Below, piece after piece: positions 24,441 through 32,625 of a stretch of DNA of 36,553 bases; position 1 is the stretch's first letter, and every line of letters starts with the position of its first letter. A model generated the notes under the pieces. That model saw only the letters and a list, made by a program, of their open reading frames with translations. It searched no databases and was not told the origin of the DNA. Made by a program: the position numbers and the translations under genes. This DNA is from Comamonadaceae bacterium (GTDB lineage: Bacteria; Pseudomonadota; Gammaproteobacteria; Burkholderiales; Burkholderiaceae_C). Where the stretch lies: the NCBI GenBank assembly GCA_003599455.1, contig QZKF01000034.1, forward strand, positions 1 through 36,553, written 5' to 3'.

Positions 24441-24923
24441 GTGAAACATGCTTTTCTGAACAGTGTGGTGATGGCCGCCTGCGCCCTGGGCGCAGCACCG
24501 CTGGTGTCGCGGGCAGATGACACCCCCAGCAACATGGCGCCCGGCGCGCAGGAGCGCCTGGCCACGGCGCGCGCCGCCATCGCCGCGAAGGACTGGAACA
24601 AGGCGATCACCGAACTCGACGCGGCGGTGCGGACCGAGCCGCGCAACGCCGACGCGCACAACCTGCTGGGCTACAGCCACCGCAAGAAGGCCGTGCCCGA
24701 CCTGGCGAAGGCCTTCGAGCATTACCGGCTGGCGCTGCAGATCGACCCGCGGCACAAGGGCGCGCACGAGTACATTGGCGAGGCCTACCTGATGGACCGC
24801 AAGCCCGCCGAAGCGGAGAAGCACCTGGCCGAGCTGGCGCGCCTGTGCGGCAACCAGACCTGCGAGGAATACGCCGATCTGGCCGGGGCGATCAAGGCCT
24901 ACAAGGCCGGGCCGGCGCGCTGA
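24441..24923 (+). CDS. Secreted tetratricopeptide-repeat protein
   Basis: A 160-residue protein starting at GTG 24441, with AGGAG 5 bases upstream. It has an N-terminal signal peptide (KHAFLNSVVMAACALGAAP, cleavage likely after SRA) and two or three TPR units from about residue 38 to 135 (for example AITELDAAVRTEPRNADAHNLLGY and FEHYRLALQIDPRHKGAHEYIG). TPR units mediate protein-protein contacts. Two cysteines near the C-terminus (LCGNQTCEEY) could form a disulfide in the periplasm. It is monocistronic, between two terminators. The partner is unknown. Confidence 0.87.
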   Translation: MKHAFLNSVVMAACALGAAPLVSRADDTPSNMAPGAQERLATARAAIAAKDWNKAITELDAAVRTEPRNADAHNLLGYSHRKKAVPDLAKAFEHYRLALQIDPRHKGAHEYIGEAYLMDRKPAEAEKHLAELARLCGNQTCEEYADLAGAIKAYKAGPAR

Positions 24924-24954
24924 TCGGGCGCCGGACCCACCTGCGCTTTGCACC

Positions 24955-24985
24955 AACCCCAAGGCCCCGGCGGGCCTTGGGGTTT
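24955..24985 (+). terminator. Rho-independent terminator after the TPR gene
   Basis: The arms at 24955-24967 and 24972-24984 (AACCCCAAGGCCC and its exact complement) form 13 perfect pairs with a 4-base loop CGGC. TTTCGGTTTT follows. It lies 31 bases after the stop codon. Strong. Confidence 0.88.
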
Positions 24986-25113
24986 CGGTTTTGGGCGGTC
25001 TGTCCATCGTGTGCACAGCCTGCGCCGCAAGCCGCCGGGTCGGTACCGCAGAGGTGCGCCGCCGTGCATGTCCGGCGCTACCGTGACACCTGCTCAACCC
25101 CGGGAGAAAACCC

Positions 25114-25707
25114 ATGCCCCAGACATCCGACCACACGCCCGTGCAGCCCGACGGTGCCTTCGTGGAACTCGGTGCCGGCGATCTGACCGCCATCGTGGCC
25201 CACCTCCAGTCGCTGGACGAACGCGATTTCCACCTGCGCTTCGGCAGCGGGCTGCGCACGCCCGATGCCCTTCAAAGGACGGCCCAGGGCCTGCTACAGC
25301 GCGCCAGCGTGTTCGGGCTGTGGGATGCCGGGCACACGCGCCTGCTCGTGCTGGGCAGCCACGGCCGCTCCACCTCGGCCTCTGCGCCCGACAGCGTCGA
25401 GCTGGGCCTGAGTGCGCTCCCCGAGGTCCGGGGCGGCGTGAGCCAGCGCGTGGCGACCTGGCTGCTGCCCCGCTTCGTGGCGGCGAAGTACAAGCAGGTC
25501 GAGGTGCTTTTCTACGCGGCGAACCAGCCGGTGGCCCGGCTGGCGGCCAGCATGGGCATGAAGGTCAGCTGTTCACAGGGGGAATGCGTGGCCCATCTCG
25601 ATCTCAAGCCCACGGCCGATGCGATTCGCGACTGGCTGGACCGCCTGGAACAGCTGCTGGCGGCGGTGCGCAACGAACCGCCGGCCAGCGCGGGCGCCAA
25701 ACTCTGA
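25114..25707 (+). CDS. GNAT-like N-acetyltransferase
   Basis: A 197-residue cytoplasmic protein with GNAT-family features: an N-terminal LDERDFHLRFG segment as in acetyltransferases related to the Pat group, then a C-terminal half with VSQRVATWLLPRFVAAKYKQVEVLFYAANQPVARLAASMGM. That half resembles the region where acetyl-CoA binds and the helix before the terminal strand. The acetyl-CoA pyrophosphate loop (Q/R-x-x-G-x-G/A) is not crisp, being GVSQRVAT here, so activity is uncertain. GGGAGA lies upstream of ATG 25114. Substrate unknown. It converges on the FecR-like gene with a 19-base gap. Confidence 0.72.
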   Translation: MPQTSDHTPVQPDGAFVELGAGDLTAIVAHLQSLDERDFHLRFGSGLRTPDALQRTAQGLLQRASVFGLWDAGHTRLLVLGSHGRSTSASAPDSVELGLSALPEVRGGVSQRVATWLLPRFVAAKYKQVEVLFYAANQPVARLAASMGMKVSCSQGECVAHLDLKPTADAIRDWLDRLEQLLAAVRNEPPASAGAKL

Positions 25708-25726
25708 GTCCGGCCGCGAGGTGGCC

Positions 25727-26479
25727 TCAGCGCGCCACCGCCGGGTGCGCCTCGGGTGGGCGCTGTTCCATGTAGCCGCGTCCGTCCTTCACGCCGGTGC
25801 GACCGGCGATCTGCCAGGCGGTGCGCTGGTCGATCAGGCGGGCGAGGAACTCGAGTTCCTCGTCGGTGTGGTTGAGCGCCGGCGCGGGCGTGAGGAAGCG
25901 CCCGCCGCGCGGCTCGACCTCGCCCCAGAACGACTGGTGGTAGCTCGACTGCGACACCGCCCGGTTGCCACCGGCCTGCATGTCGACCGTGCCGTAGCAG
26001 TTGCAGAAATAGCTGCGCCCGCCCTGGTCGGCCATGACCTCGGTGTAGACGCCGGTGCCGCGGATGCCGGCGGTCAGCGTGGGGGTGACGATGGTGCGGC
26101 CGCTGCCCGGCCCGAAGGCGCTGATCACCGCGCCGCTGAGCAGACGCAGCAGGCTCGCGGTGTTGAGCGTGCGACCGCGTTCGACCCGCAGGCGCGAGTT
26201 CTGCCGCACATGGAAGGACGCGTTGCCGATCACGAAGATCAGGCGCGAGGCGGCGCCGGTGAGGATCTCGTCGCCCGTCTGCACGACCTGCTGCGGCAGC
26301 ATGCGCTGGCCGTTGAGCAGGACGTCGCCCACGAAGTCGACCACGTTGCTGCGCTGCTGCGCCATGGCCGCGGGCAGGCCGCCCGCCGCCACCCAGGCCG
26401 CGGCCGCCTTGAGCGTGTCGCGGCGCTGGAACCAGGTCACTTCGTCTTCGCGGCGGCCTTGCAGGGTGTGCTGGGTCAT
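25727..26479 (-). CDS. FecR-domain exported protein
   Basis: A 250-residue protein with a twin-arginine-like leader (WFQRRDTLKAAAAWV, cleavage after AMAQ). A FecR domain follows (VGDVLLNGQRML, QVVQTGDEILTGAASRLIFVIG, HVRQNSRLRVE), the fold used by sigma-factor regulators and other periplasmic ligand-binding proteins. There is no sigma factor gene nearby, so it is an orphan FecR-like protein. Its ATG overlaps the BPSS1780 stop (ATGA, 26476-26479), and GGAGAA lies upstream. It ends the DUF2782-thrB-BPSS1780-FecR operon. A pair of cysteines (FCNCYG) follows the domain. Function unknown. Confidence 0.8.
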   Translation of the reverse strand: MTQHTLQGRREDEVTWFQRRDTLKAAAAWVAAGGLPAAMAQQRSNVVDFVGDVLLNGQRMLPQQVVQTGDEILTGAASRLIFVIGNASFHVRQNSRLRVERGRTLNTASLLRLLSGAVISAFGPGSGRTIVTPTLTAGIRGTGVYTEVMADQGGRSYFCNCYGTVDMQAGGNRAVSQSSYHQSFWGEVEPRGGRFLTPAPALNHTDEELEFLARLIDQRTAWQIAGRTGVKDGRGYMEQRPPEAHPAVAR

Positions 26480-27273
26480 GCGTCTTCTCCGGTGGTGGTG
26501 GTGGGTGCGTCGGGCGCGACAAAGCTGTCGACGAAGGTGAAGTAGATCGAGGTCTGGAACATCGAGGCCATGAACAGCACCATGGGATAGAGCACGAGGT
26601 TGAGCGCTTGCGCGCCGCCGAGCACCACGCCCAGCAGGCTCATGACCAGGCCCACCAGCATGAACACACCGGCCCAGCCCACGGCGTAGAGCAGCATCGC
26701 GCCCTTGTTGGACCAGCAGGCCAGGAAACTGAAGAACAGGCTCTTGAGCGGGCTCACCCCATGCCAGTGCACCAGCGCCGGCGCGTGCCAGAACGCCAGG
26801 AGCAGCGGCAGGCACAGCGCCATCGCCACCCACAGGCCCGTGTTGGCGAACATGTTGCGCACCATCTCGGGCGAGACCTCGCCGCCGGGCAGCTCCACCA
26901 CGGGCGCGACCTCGGGGGCGAACAGCGAGGCCACGCCCAGCGCCAGCATCAGGCCGGCGGCGTACATCGCACCCAGGATCAGCATGGCGCGCGTGCGCGC
27001 CGCGCCGCCGCGAAACGCCGAGATCAGCGTGGACGGCATCGGGAAGCGGCCCTGCGCGGCCTCGCGGCTCGCGGCCATGAGGCCCAGCGTGGCCGCGGGC
27101 ACCAGCGCCAGCGCGATCACCGAGCCCAGCAGCGGCACCAGCGACAGCACCGAGACCGCGGCCATGAACATGAAGTACAGGCCCGACATGGCCAGCGGCT
27201 GGCGGAAGAAGGTCTTGACGCCCAGCCTGACCCATTGCAGGCCGGCTCGGGGGGGAACGATGTTCAGTTTCAT
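26476..27273 (-). CDS. BPSS1780-family membrane protein
   Basis: A 265-residue inner-membrane protein with about six hydrophobic segments, beginning MKLNIVPPRAGLQWVRLG, then FFRQPLAMSGLYFMFMAAVS. This layout (short amphipathic start with a repeated polytopic unit) is that of the BPSS1780 family, common beside thrB in Burkholderiales. No enzymatic motif is evident. Both ends overlap neighbours in ATGA form (27270-27273 with thrB, 26476-26479 with the FecR-like gene), so it is translated as part of a tightly coupled operon. Function is not established for the family. Confidence 0.85.
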   Translation of the reverse strand: MKLNIVPPRAGLQWVRLGVKTFFRQPLAMSGLYFMFMAAVSVLSLVPLLGSVIALALVPAATLGLMAASREAAQGRFPMPSTLISAFRGGAARTRAMLILGAMYAAGLMLALGVASLFAPEVAPVVELPGGEVSPEMVRNMFANTGLWVAMALCLPLLLAFWHAPALVHWHGVSPLKSLFFSFLACWSNKGAMLLYAVGWAGVFMLVGLVMSLLGVVLGGAQALNLVLYPMVLFMASMFQTSIYFTFVDSFVAPDAPTTTTGEDA

Positions 27274-28277
27274 GCGGGCTGGCAGGCGTCTTCGCGCAAC
27301 AGGGCCGAGAGCGCGCGGATGTCGCGCACGCGGGCGCGCAGCACGCGCTCGAAGTGGGTGGGGTCGTGGGGTTGCAGCAGCGCGGCTTCGCGCGGCAGGT
27401 GCAGGTCCCACAGGCGGGAGATCCAGAAGCGCAGGGCACCGGCGCGCAGCAGCGCCGGCAGCAGGCTGCGCTCGGCGGCGTTCAGCGGCCGCACCGCCTG
27501 GTAGGCGGCGAGCAGGGCGAGCGAGCGCGGCACGTCGAGCGTGCCGTCGTTGCCTTCCTCGTGCAGCACGCACCAGTCGTTGAGGCAGACCGCCAGGTCG
27601 AACAGGAAGGTGTCGCAGCCGGCGAAATAGAAATCGAAGAAGCCGGTGAGCTCGCTGCCTTCGAACATGGCGTTGTCGCGGAACAGGTCGGCGTGTATGG
27701 CGCCGCGTGGCAGCGCCTTGTACGCCGGGCTCTGCGCCACATGGTTCTGGTAGGCCAGCTCCGAGCGGATCAGGTCGGCCTGCGGCGCGCTCAGGAAGGG
27801 CAGCACCACCGGCACGGTCTCGTTCCACCAGGGCAGGCCACGCAGGTTGGGCTGGCTCATGGGGAAGTCGCGCCCGGCCAGGTGCATGCGCGCGAGCATG
27901 GTGCCCACCGCCTCGCACTGCGCCACGCCGGGGGCCAGGTCGCTCCTGCCGCGCAACTTGTTCACCACGGCCGCGGGCTTGCCCTGCACGGTGTGCAGGA
28001 TCTCGCCGCGCGCGTTGGCGGCCGGGTCGGGCACCGGGATGCCGCGGCCGGCGAGGAACTTCATGAGGTGCAGGTAGAACGGCAGCTGCTCGAAGCCCAG
28101 CCGCTCGAACACGGTCAGCACGTGTTCCAGCGTGGCGCCGTTGCGCTCGCTGGTCACGAAATAGTTGGTGTTTTCAATGCCGCCCTGGATGCCCCGCAGC
28201 TCGGTGAGGTCGCCGAGGTCGAGGGTGTGGAGCAGGGCAGCGGCTTCGTCGAACGCGACTTCGGTGTAAACGGCCAT
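27270..28277 (-). CDS. thrB: Homoserine kinase (APH-fold type)
   Basis: A 335-residue kinase phosphorylating homoserine to O-phosphohomoserine in threonine synthesis. It is of the aminoglycoside-phosphotransferase-fold type found in many proteobacteria, not the GHMP type of E. coli. It begins MAVYTEVAFDEAAALL. The catalytic loop is HADLFRDN (H-x-D-x4-N), followed by FFDFYFAGCD with the metal-binding aspartate. ATG 28277 lies 11 bases after the DUF2782 stop. Gene order DUF2782-thrB next to polA is a recurrent Burkholderiales arrangement. Confidence 0.92.
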   Translation of the reverse strand: MAVYTEVAFDEAAALLHTLDLGDLTELRGIQGGIENTNYFVTSERNGATLEHVLTVFERLGFEQLPFYLHLMKFLAGRGIPVPDPAANARGEILHTVQGKPAAVVNKLRGRSDLAPGVAQCEAVGTMLARMHLAGRDFPMSQPNLRGLPWWNETVPVVLPFLSAPQADLIRSELAYQNHVAQSPAYKALPRGAIHADLFRDNAMFEGSELTGFFDFYFAGCDTFLFDLAVCLNDWCVLHEEGNDGTLDVPRSLALLAAYQAVRPLNAAERSLLPALLRAGALRFWISRLWDLHLPREAALLQPHDPTHFERVLRARVRDIRALSALLREDACQPA

Positions 28278-28288
28278 GTGGCGGGCGA

Positions 28289-28618
28289 TCAGAAGTTCAG
28301 GACGCGCCAGCTGCTGCGCCCGGCGTTGCCGGTGCGCTTGCCACCGGTCTCGCCGGTGGTTGAGTTGCCGTTGTCGGGCTGGATCTGGTAGGCCGGCGCA
28401 CCGTTCTTGGGCTGCACGTCGATGCTCTGCGTCTGGCCGCCCACGCGCACTTCCTCGATGCGGGTGAGCTTGTCTTCGTGGGTGATGCGCTCGATGCGGT
28501 CGCGCGGCGAGGCGGCTTCGCGCGGCGTTTCCACCGGAGCCACCTGGGCCAGGGCGGGCATGGCAAGGCACAGGCCCAGGGCGAGTGCGGCGAGCGGTCG
28601 GCGGGTGGTCGTGTTCAT
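28289..28618 (-). CDS. DUF2782 periplasmic protein
   Basis: A 109-residue exported protein. ATG 28618 begins a clear signal peptide (MNTTTRRPLAALALGLCLAM, cleavage near ALAQ). A charged segment (RDRIERITHEDKLTRIEEVRVGGQTQSIDVQ) follows, with a C-terminal SSWRVLNF that matches the DUF2782 pattern. Function is unknown in the family. It heads the leftward operon with thrB and is divergent from polA with a 114-base intergenic region. Confidence 0.85.
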   Translation of the reverse strand: MNTTTRRPLAALALGLCLAMPALAQVAPVETPREAASPRDRIERITHEDKLTRIEEVRVGGQTQSIDVQPKNGAPAYQIQPDNGNSTTGETGGKRTGNAGRSSWRVLNF

Positions 28619-28648
28619 ACGGCATTGTAGGCAAGGCGGCCCGGGAGA

Positions 28649-28664
28649 GTCGCCAGGGGGCGAC
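28649..28664. repeat. Short inverted repeat in the DUF2782/polA divergent region
   Basis: GTCGCC-AGGG-GGCGAC, six perfect pairs with a 4-base loop, about 31 bases upstream of the DUF2782 start. It could be an operator or a leader hairpin; no known motif recognised. Confidence 0.3.
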
Positions 28665-28732
28665 ACCGGTTACCACTGGATACGCAGTGCGCGCCAGGCT
28701 GGATGTCATCCGATCTCCGCCACAATTGCCCC

Positions 28733-31549
28733 ATGTCAGACGCCCACACCCCCGACACCCCCGCCGTCCAGACCCTGCTGCTGGTCGACGGCTCCAGCTA
28801 TCTGTACCGTGCCTTCCACGCCATGCCCGACCTGCGGGCTGTGCCCGGCGACCCCTCGAGCCCGGCCACGGGCGCGATCCGCGGCATGGTCAACATGATG
28901 CAGAGCCTCAAGAAAGAGGTGCCGGCCGATTTCGTGGCCTGCGTGTTCGACGCCAAGGGCCCGACCTTCCGCGACGCCATCTACCCGCAGTACAAGGCCC
29001 AGCGCAGCCCCATGCCCGACGACCTGCGCGCGCAGATCCCGCCCATCCACGAGGTGGTGCGCCTGCTGGGCTGGACCGTGCTCGACGTGCCCGGCGTGGA
29101 GGCCGACGACGTGATCGGCACGCTGGCCGTGACGGCCGCGCAGCAGGGCATCCGCGTGATCGTCTCCAGCGGCGACAAGGACCTGGCCCAGCTGGTGAAC
29201 GAGCACATCACCATCATCGACACCATGAACGGCAGGAAGCGCGACCTGGCCGGCGTGGAGGCCGAGTTCGGCGTGCCCGCGCGCCTGATGGTGGACTACC
29301 AGATCCTCGTCGGCGACCAGGTGGACAACGTGCCAGGTGTGGAGAAGGTCGGCCCCAAGACCGCGGCGAAGTGGCTGCAGGAATACGGCTCGCTCGATGC
29401 CCTGGTGGCGCGCGCGGGCGAGATCAAGGGCGTGGCGGGCGAGAACCTGCGCAAGGCGCTCGACTGGCTGCCCACCGGCCGCCAGTTGCTCACCATCAAG
29501 ACCGACTGCGACCTCAACGGCTACGTGCCCGGCCTGCCCGCGCTGGACGCGATCCGCATCGGCGAGCCCGACAACGAGGCGCTCAAGGCTTTTTACGAAA
29601 CCTATGGCTTCAAAGGCCTGGCGGCCAAGACCAGCGTGAAGCCCGAGGTGGTCGAGGCCTTGCGTGAGGTGCAGGCCGAAGCCGGGGACCCCGCGAACCC
29701 GGGCCTGTTCGACGAGCCGGCAGCCCCTGCCCCGCCGCGCACCACGAACCTGGCCTACGACACCCTCCTGAGCTGGGACGCCTTCGACACCTGGCTGGCC
29801 CGCGTGCAGGCCGCCGAGCTCGTGGCGCTGGACACCGAAACCACCTCGCTGGACGAGATGCGCGCCGAGATCGTGGGCATCAGCTTCAGCGTGAAACCGG
29901 GCGAGGCGGCCTACATTCCGCTGCGCCACAGCGGACCCGATGCGCCCGTGCAGTTGCCGTTCGACGAGGTGCTGGCGAAGCTCAAGCCCTGGCTGGAAGA
30001 TCCGAAGCACCACAAGCTCGGCCAGCATGTGAAGTACGACCGCCACGTGTTCGCCAACCACGGCATCGAGGTGCAGGGCTATGTGCACGACACCATGCTG
30101 CAGAGCTATGTGCTGGAAGTGCACAAGCCGCACGGCCTGGCCAGCCTGGCCGAGCGCCACCTGGGCCGCCAGGGCATCAGCTACGAGGACTTGTGCGGCA
30201 AGGGCGCGCACCAGATTCCGTTCGCGCAGGTCGACGTGGCCAAGGCCGCCGAGTACTCGTGCGAGGACAGCGACCAGACGCTGGACGTGCACCTGGCGCT
30301 GTGGCCGCGCCTGCAGGCCGACGAGAAGCTGCGCTTCATTTACGAACTCGAGATCGCCAGCAGCGAGGCGCTCTACCGCATCGAGCGCAACGGCGTGCTG
30401 ATCGACGCGCCCACGCTGGCCCGGCAGAGCCACGAACTGGGCTCGCGCATCCACGCGCTGGAGCAGGAGGCCTATGCCATCGCCGGCCAGCCGTTCAACC
30501 TCAGCAGCCCCAAGCAACTGGGCGAAATCTTCTTCGACAAACTGGGCCTGCCGGTGGTCAAGAAGACCGCGACCGGCGCGCGCAGCACCGACGAGGAGGT
30601 GCTGGAAAAACTCGCCGAGGACTACCCGCTGCCGGCCAAGATCCTGGAACACCGCGGCCTGTCCAAGCTCAAGGGCACCTACACCGACAAGCTCGCGCAA
30701 CTGGCGCTGCCGCGCACCGGGCGCGTGCACACGCACTACGCGCAGGCCGTGGCGGTGACGGGGCGGCTCTCCAGCAACGACCCCAACCTGCAGAACATCC
30801 CCATCCGCACGCCCGAAGGCCGGCGCGTGCGCGAGGCCTTCGTGGCCCCGGCGGGCCATGTGATCGCGAGCGCCGACTACTCGCAGATCGAGCTGCGCAT
30901 CATGGCCCACATCAGCGGCGACGAGGCCCTGCTGCGCGCCTTCCACGAGGGCCTGGACGTGCACCGCGCCACCGCCGCCGAGGTGTTCGGCATCGAGCCC
31001 GCGCAGGTGAGCAGCGAGCAGCGCCGCTACGCCAAGGTGATCAACTTCGGCCTGATCTACGGCATGAGCGCCTTCGGTCTGGCCAAGGCGCTGGCCATCG
31101 ACAACACCGCGGCCAAGAACTACATCACGCGCTACTTCGAGCGTTTCGAGGGCGTGAAGCGCTACATGGACGAAACCCGCCAGAGCGCCAAGGCCAGGGG
31201 CTATGTGGAAACGGTGTTCGGTCGCCGCCTGTACCTGCCCGAGATCAACAGCCCCAACGGCCCGCGCCGCAGCGGCGCCGAGCGCGCCGCCATCAACGCG
31301 CCCATGCAGGGCACGGCGGCCGACCTGATCAAGCTCAGCATGGTGGCGGTGCAGAAGGCGCTGGACGACCAGCGCCGTGGCACGAAGATGATCATGCAGG
31401 TGCACGACGAACTGGTGTTCGAGGTGCCCGAGGGCGAGGTGGACTGGCTCAAGGTCGAGATCCCGCAGCTGATGGCGGGCGTGGCCGCGCTCAAGGTGCC
31501 GCTGCTGGCCGAGGTGGGCGTGGGGCCGAACTGGGACCAGGCGCATTGA
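28733..31549 (+). CDS. polA: DNA polymerase I
   Basis: A 938-residue polymerase used in Okazaki-fragment maturation and repair. The 5' nuclease domain is about residues 1-300 (LLLVDGSSYLYRAFHAMP, VEADDVIGTLA, SSGDKDLAQL). The 3'-5' exonuclease domain is about 340-530 with its acidic residues present (ALDTETTSL near 363, HVKYDRHVF, YSCEDSDQTLDVH), so proofreading should be active. The polymerase domain is about 560-938 with motif A DYSQIELR (near 714), the O-helix RRYAKVINFGLIYGMS, and motif C QVHDELVFEVP (near 888). ATG 28733 is the first codon of the conserved N-terminus; the ribosome site is weak. Confidence 0.97.
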   Translation: MSDAHTPDTPAVQTLLLVDGSSYLYRAFHAMPDLRAVPGDPSSPATGAIRGMVNMMQSLKKEVPADFVACVFDAKGPTFRDAIYPQYKAQRSPMPDDLRAQIPPIHEVVRLLGWTVLDVPGVEADDVIGTLAVTAAQQGIRVIVSSGDKDLAQLVNEHITIIDTMNGRKRDLAGVEAEFGVPARLMVDYQILVGDQVDNVPGVEKVGPKTAAKWLQEYGSLDALVARAGEIKGVAGENLRKALDWLPTGRQLLTIKTDCDLNGYVPGLPALDAIRIGEPDNEALKAFYETYGFKGLAAKTSVKPEVVEALREVQAEAGDPANPGLFDEPAAPAPPRTTNLAYDTLLSWDAFDTWLARVQAAELVALDTETTSLDEMRAEIVGISFSVKPGEAAYIPLRHSGPDAPVQLPFDEVLAKLKPWLEDPKHHKLGQHVKYDRHVFANHGIEVQGYVHDTMLQSYVLEVHKPHGLASLAERHLGRQGISYEDLCGKGAHQIPFAQVDVAKAAEYSCEDSDQTLDVHLALWPRLQADEKLRFIYELEIASSEALYRIERNGVLIDAPTLARQSHELGSRIHALEQEAYAIAGQPFNLSSPKQLGEIFFDKLGLPVVKKTATGARSTDEEVLEKLAEDYPLPAKILEHRGLSKLKGTYTDKLAQLALPRTGRVHTHYAQAVAVTGRLSSNDPNLQNIPIRTPEGRRVREAFVAPAGHVIASADYSQIELRIMAHISGDEALLRAFHEGLDVHRATAAEVFGIEPAQVSSEQRRYAKVINFGLIYGMSAFGLAKALAIDNTAAKNYITRYFERFEGVKRYMDETRQSAKARGYVETVFGRRLYLPEINSPNGPRRSGAERAAINAPMQGTAADLIKLSMVAVQKALDDQRRGTKMIMQVHDELVFEVPEGEVDWLKVEIPQLMAGVAALKVPLLAEVGVGPNWDQAH

Positions 31550-31553
31550 GCGC

Positions 31554-31604
31554 GGCGGGCGGTCCGGCGGGGAGAAACCCTCGGGCCCGGAAACTTCGCC
31601 CGCC
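31554..31604 (+). terminator. Nested inverted repeat after polA
   Basis: GGCGGGCG (31554-31561) pairs with CGCCCGCC (31597-31604), and inside it TCCGG pairs with CCGGA. It starts just past the polA stop. There is no T run, so termination is uncertain. Confidence 0.35.
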
Positions 31605-31649
31605 CTGCCAGACTCGCACCTGCTTCCACAACCCCCAGGAGACATCACG

Positions 31650-32549
31650 ATGCTGAATGACGATCTGACCCACGATCTCGGCGCCCTGCTGCCCGGCCAG
31701 TCGACCGACAGTGGCGCCACCCGCCGCACCGCCCTCAAGGCCGCGCTCGGCGTGGGCTATGCCGCCGCGGCCGCGCCGCTGATGGCGCAGACGGCCATCA
31801 AGACCCCGGCCGACGGCCTGACGGTGGGCGAGGTGATGATCGATGTCAACGGTTTCAAGATGCCGGCCTACCGCGCCGCGCCCGCCGGCAAGACCGGCCT
31901 GCCGGTGGTGCTGGTGCTGTCCGAGATCTTCGGCGTGCACGAGTACATCGCCGACACCGCGCGCCGTTTCGCGAAAGCGGGCTACCTGGCGATCGCGCCC
32001 GAGCTGTTCGTGCGCCAGGGCGACGCCCAGAGCTACGGCGAGATCGCCAAACTGATGGCCGAGGTGATTGCCAAGGTGCCCGATGCGCAGGTGATGGGCG
32101 ACCTGGATGCCACCGTGAAGTGGGCCGCGGCGAACGGGGGCGACGCCTCGAAGCTCGGGGTGACCGGCTTCTGCTGGGGCGGGCGCCAGGTCTGGCTGTA
32201 CGCGGCGCACAACCCGGCGGTCAAGGCCGGCGTGGCCTGGTACGGACGCCTGGTCGGCCAGCCCAGCGAACTCAGCCCCAGGCACCCGGTGGACGTGGCC
32301 GCCCGGCTCAACGGCCCGGTGCTGGGCCTGTACGGCGCGGCCGACACCGGCATCCCCCTTGACACGGTTGATAAGATGAAAACCGCGCTGGCCGCCGGCA
32401 ATGCCGCGGCCAAGGCCTCGACCTTCGTGGTCTACCCCGAGGCGCCGCACGCCTTTCACGCCGACTACCGGCCGAGTTTCCGCAAGGAGCCGGCCGAGGA
32501 CGGCTGGAAACGCGCCCTGGCGTGGTTCAAGCAGCACGGCGTGGCCTGA
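31650..32549 (+). CDS. Exported dienelactone-hydrolase-family protein
   Basis: A 299-residue alpha/beta hydrolase. It has an N-terminal twin-arginine-like signal (ATRRTALKAALGVG, residues 23-36) with a hydrophobic stretch to about AQ48, suggesting export. The catalytic triad of the family is readable: nucleophile Cys175 in GFCWGG, Asp232 in YGAADTGIP, and His267 in PEAPHAFHAD. The conserved SEIFGVHEYI is also present. In the family, Cys-Asp-His hydrolases open lactones or esters. The exact substrate is unknown, and the location makes a chlorocatechol-pathway role unlikely. AGGAG lies upstream of ATG 31650, and a strong terminator follows. Confidence 0.88.
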   Translation: MLNDDLTHDLGALLPGQSTDSGATRRTALKAALGVGYAAAAAPLMAQTAIKTPADGLTVGEVMIDVNGFKMPAYRAAPAGKTGLPVVLVLSEIFGVHEYIADTARRFAKAGYLAIAPELFVRQGDAQSYGEIAKLMAEVIAKVPDAQVMGDLDATVKWAAANGGDASKLGVTGFCWGGRQVWLYAAHNPAVKAGVAWYGRLVGQPSELSPRHPVDVAARLNGPVLGLYGAADTGIPLDTVDKMKTALAAGNAAAKASTFVVYPEAPHAFHADYRPSFRKEPAEDGWKRALAWFKQHGVA

Positions 32550-32573
32550 GAAGCCCCGCCGCTTCGATGACCA

Positions 32574-32598
32574 GGGCCGCCGACCAGCGGCCCTTTTT
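32574..32598 (+). terminator. Rho-independent terminator after the hydrolase gene
   Basis: GGGCCGC (32574-32580) pairs with GCGGCCC (32587-32593) around CGACCA, directly followed by TTTTT (32594-32598). Ideal structure, 25 bases past the stop codon. Confidence 0.9.
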
Positions 32599-32625
32599 CA
32601 TGTCCGACGAATTGAGCAGAACAAC

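Noticed and set aside
22968..25259. A 763-codon antisense frame across phoX, the TPR gene and the start of the acetyltransferase
   Set aside because: It crosses three real genes and two terminators and shows no recognisable motif.
28736..31738. A 1000-codon open frame antisense to polA
   Set aside because: It mirrors polA codon structure in a GC-rich genome, has His/Val/Leu-rich low-information sequence and no family motif; polA on the other strand is unambiguous.
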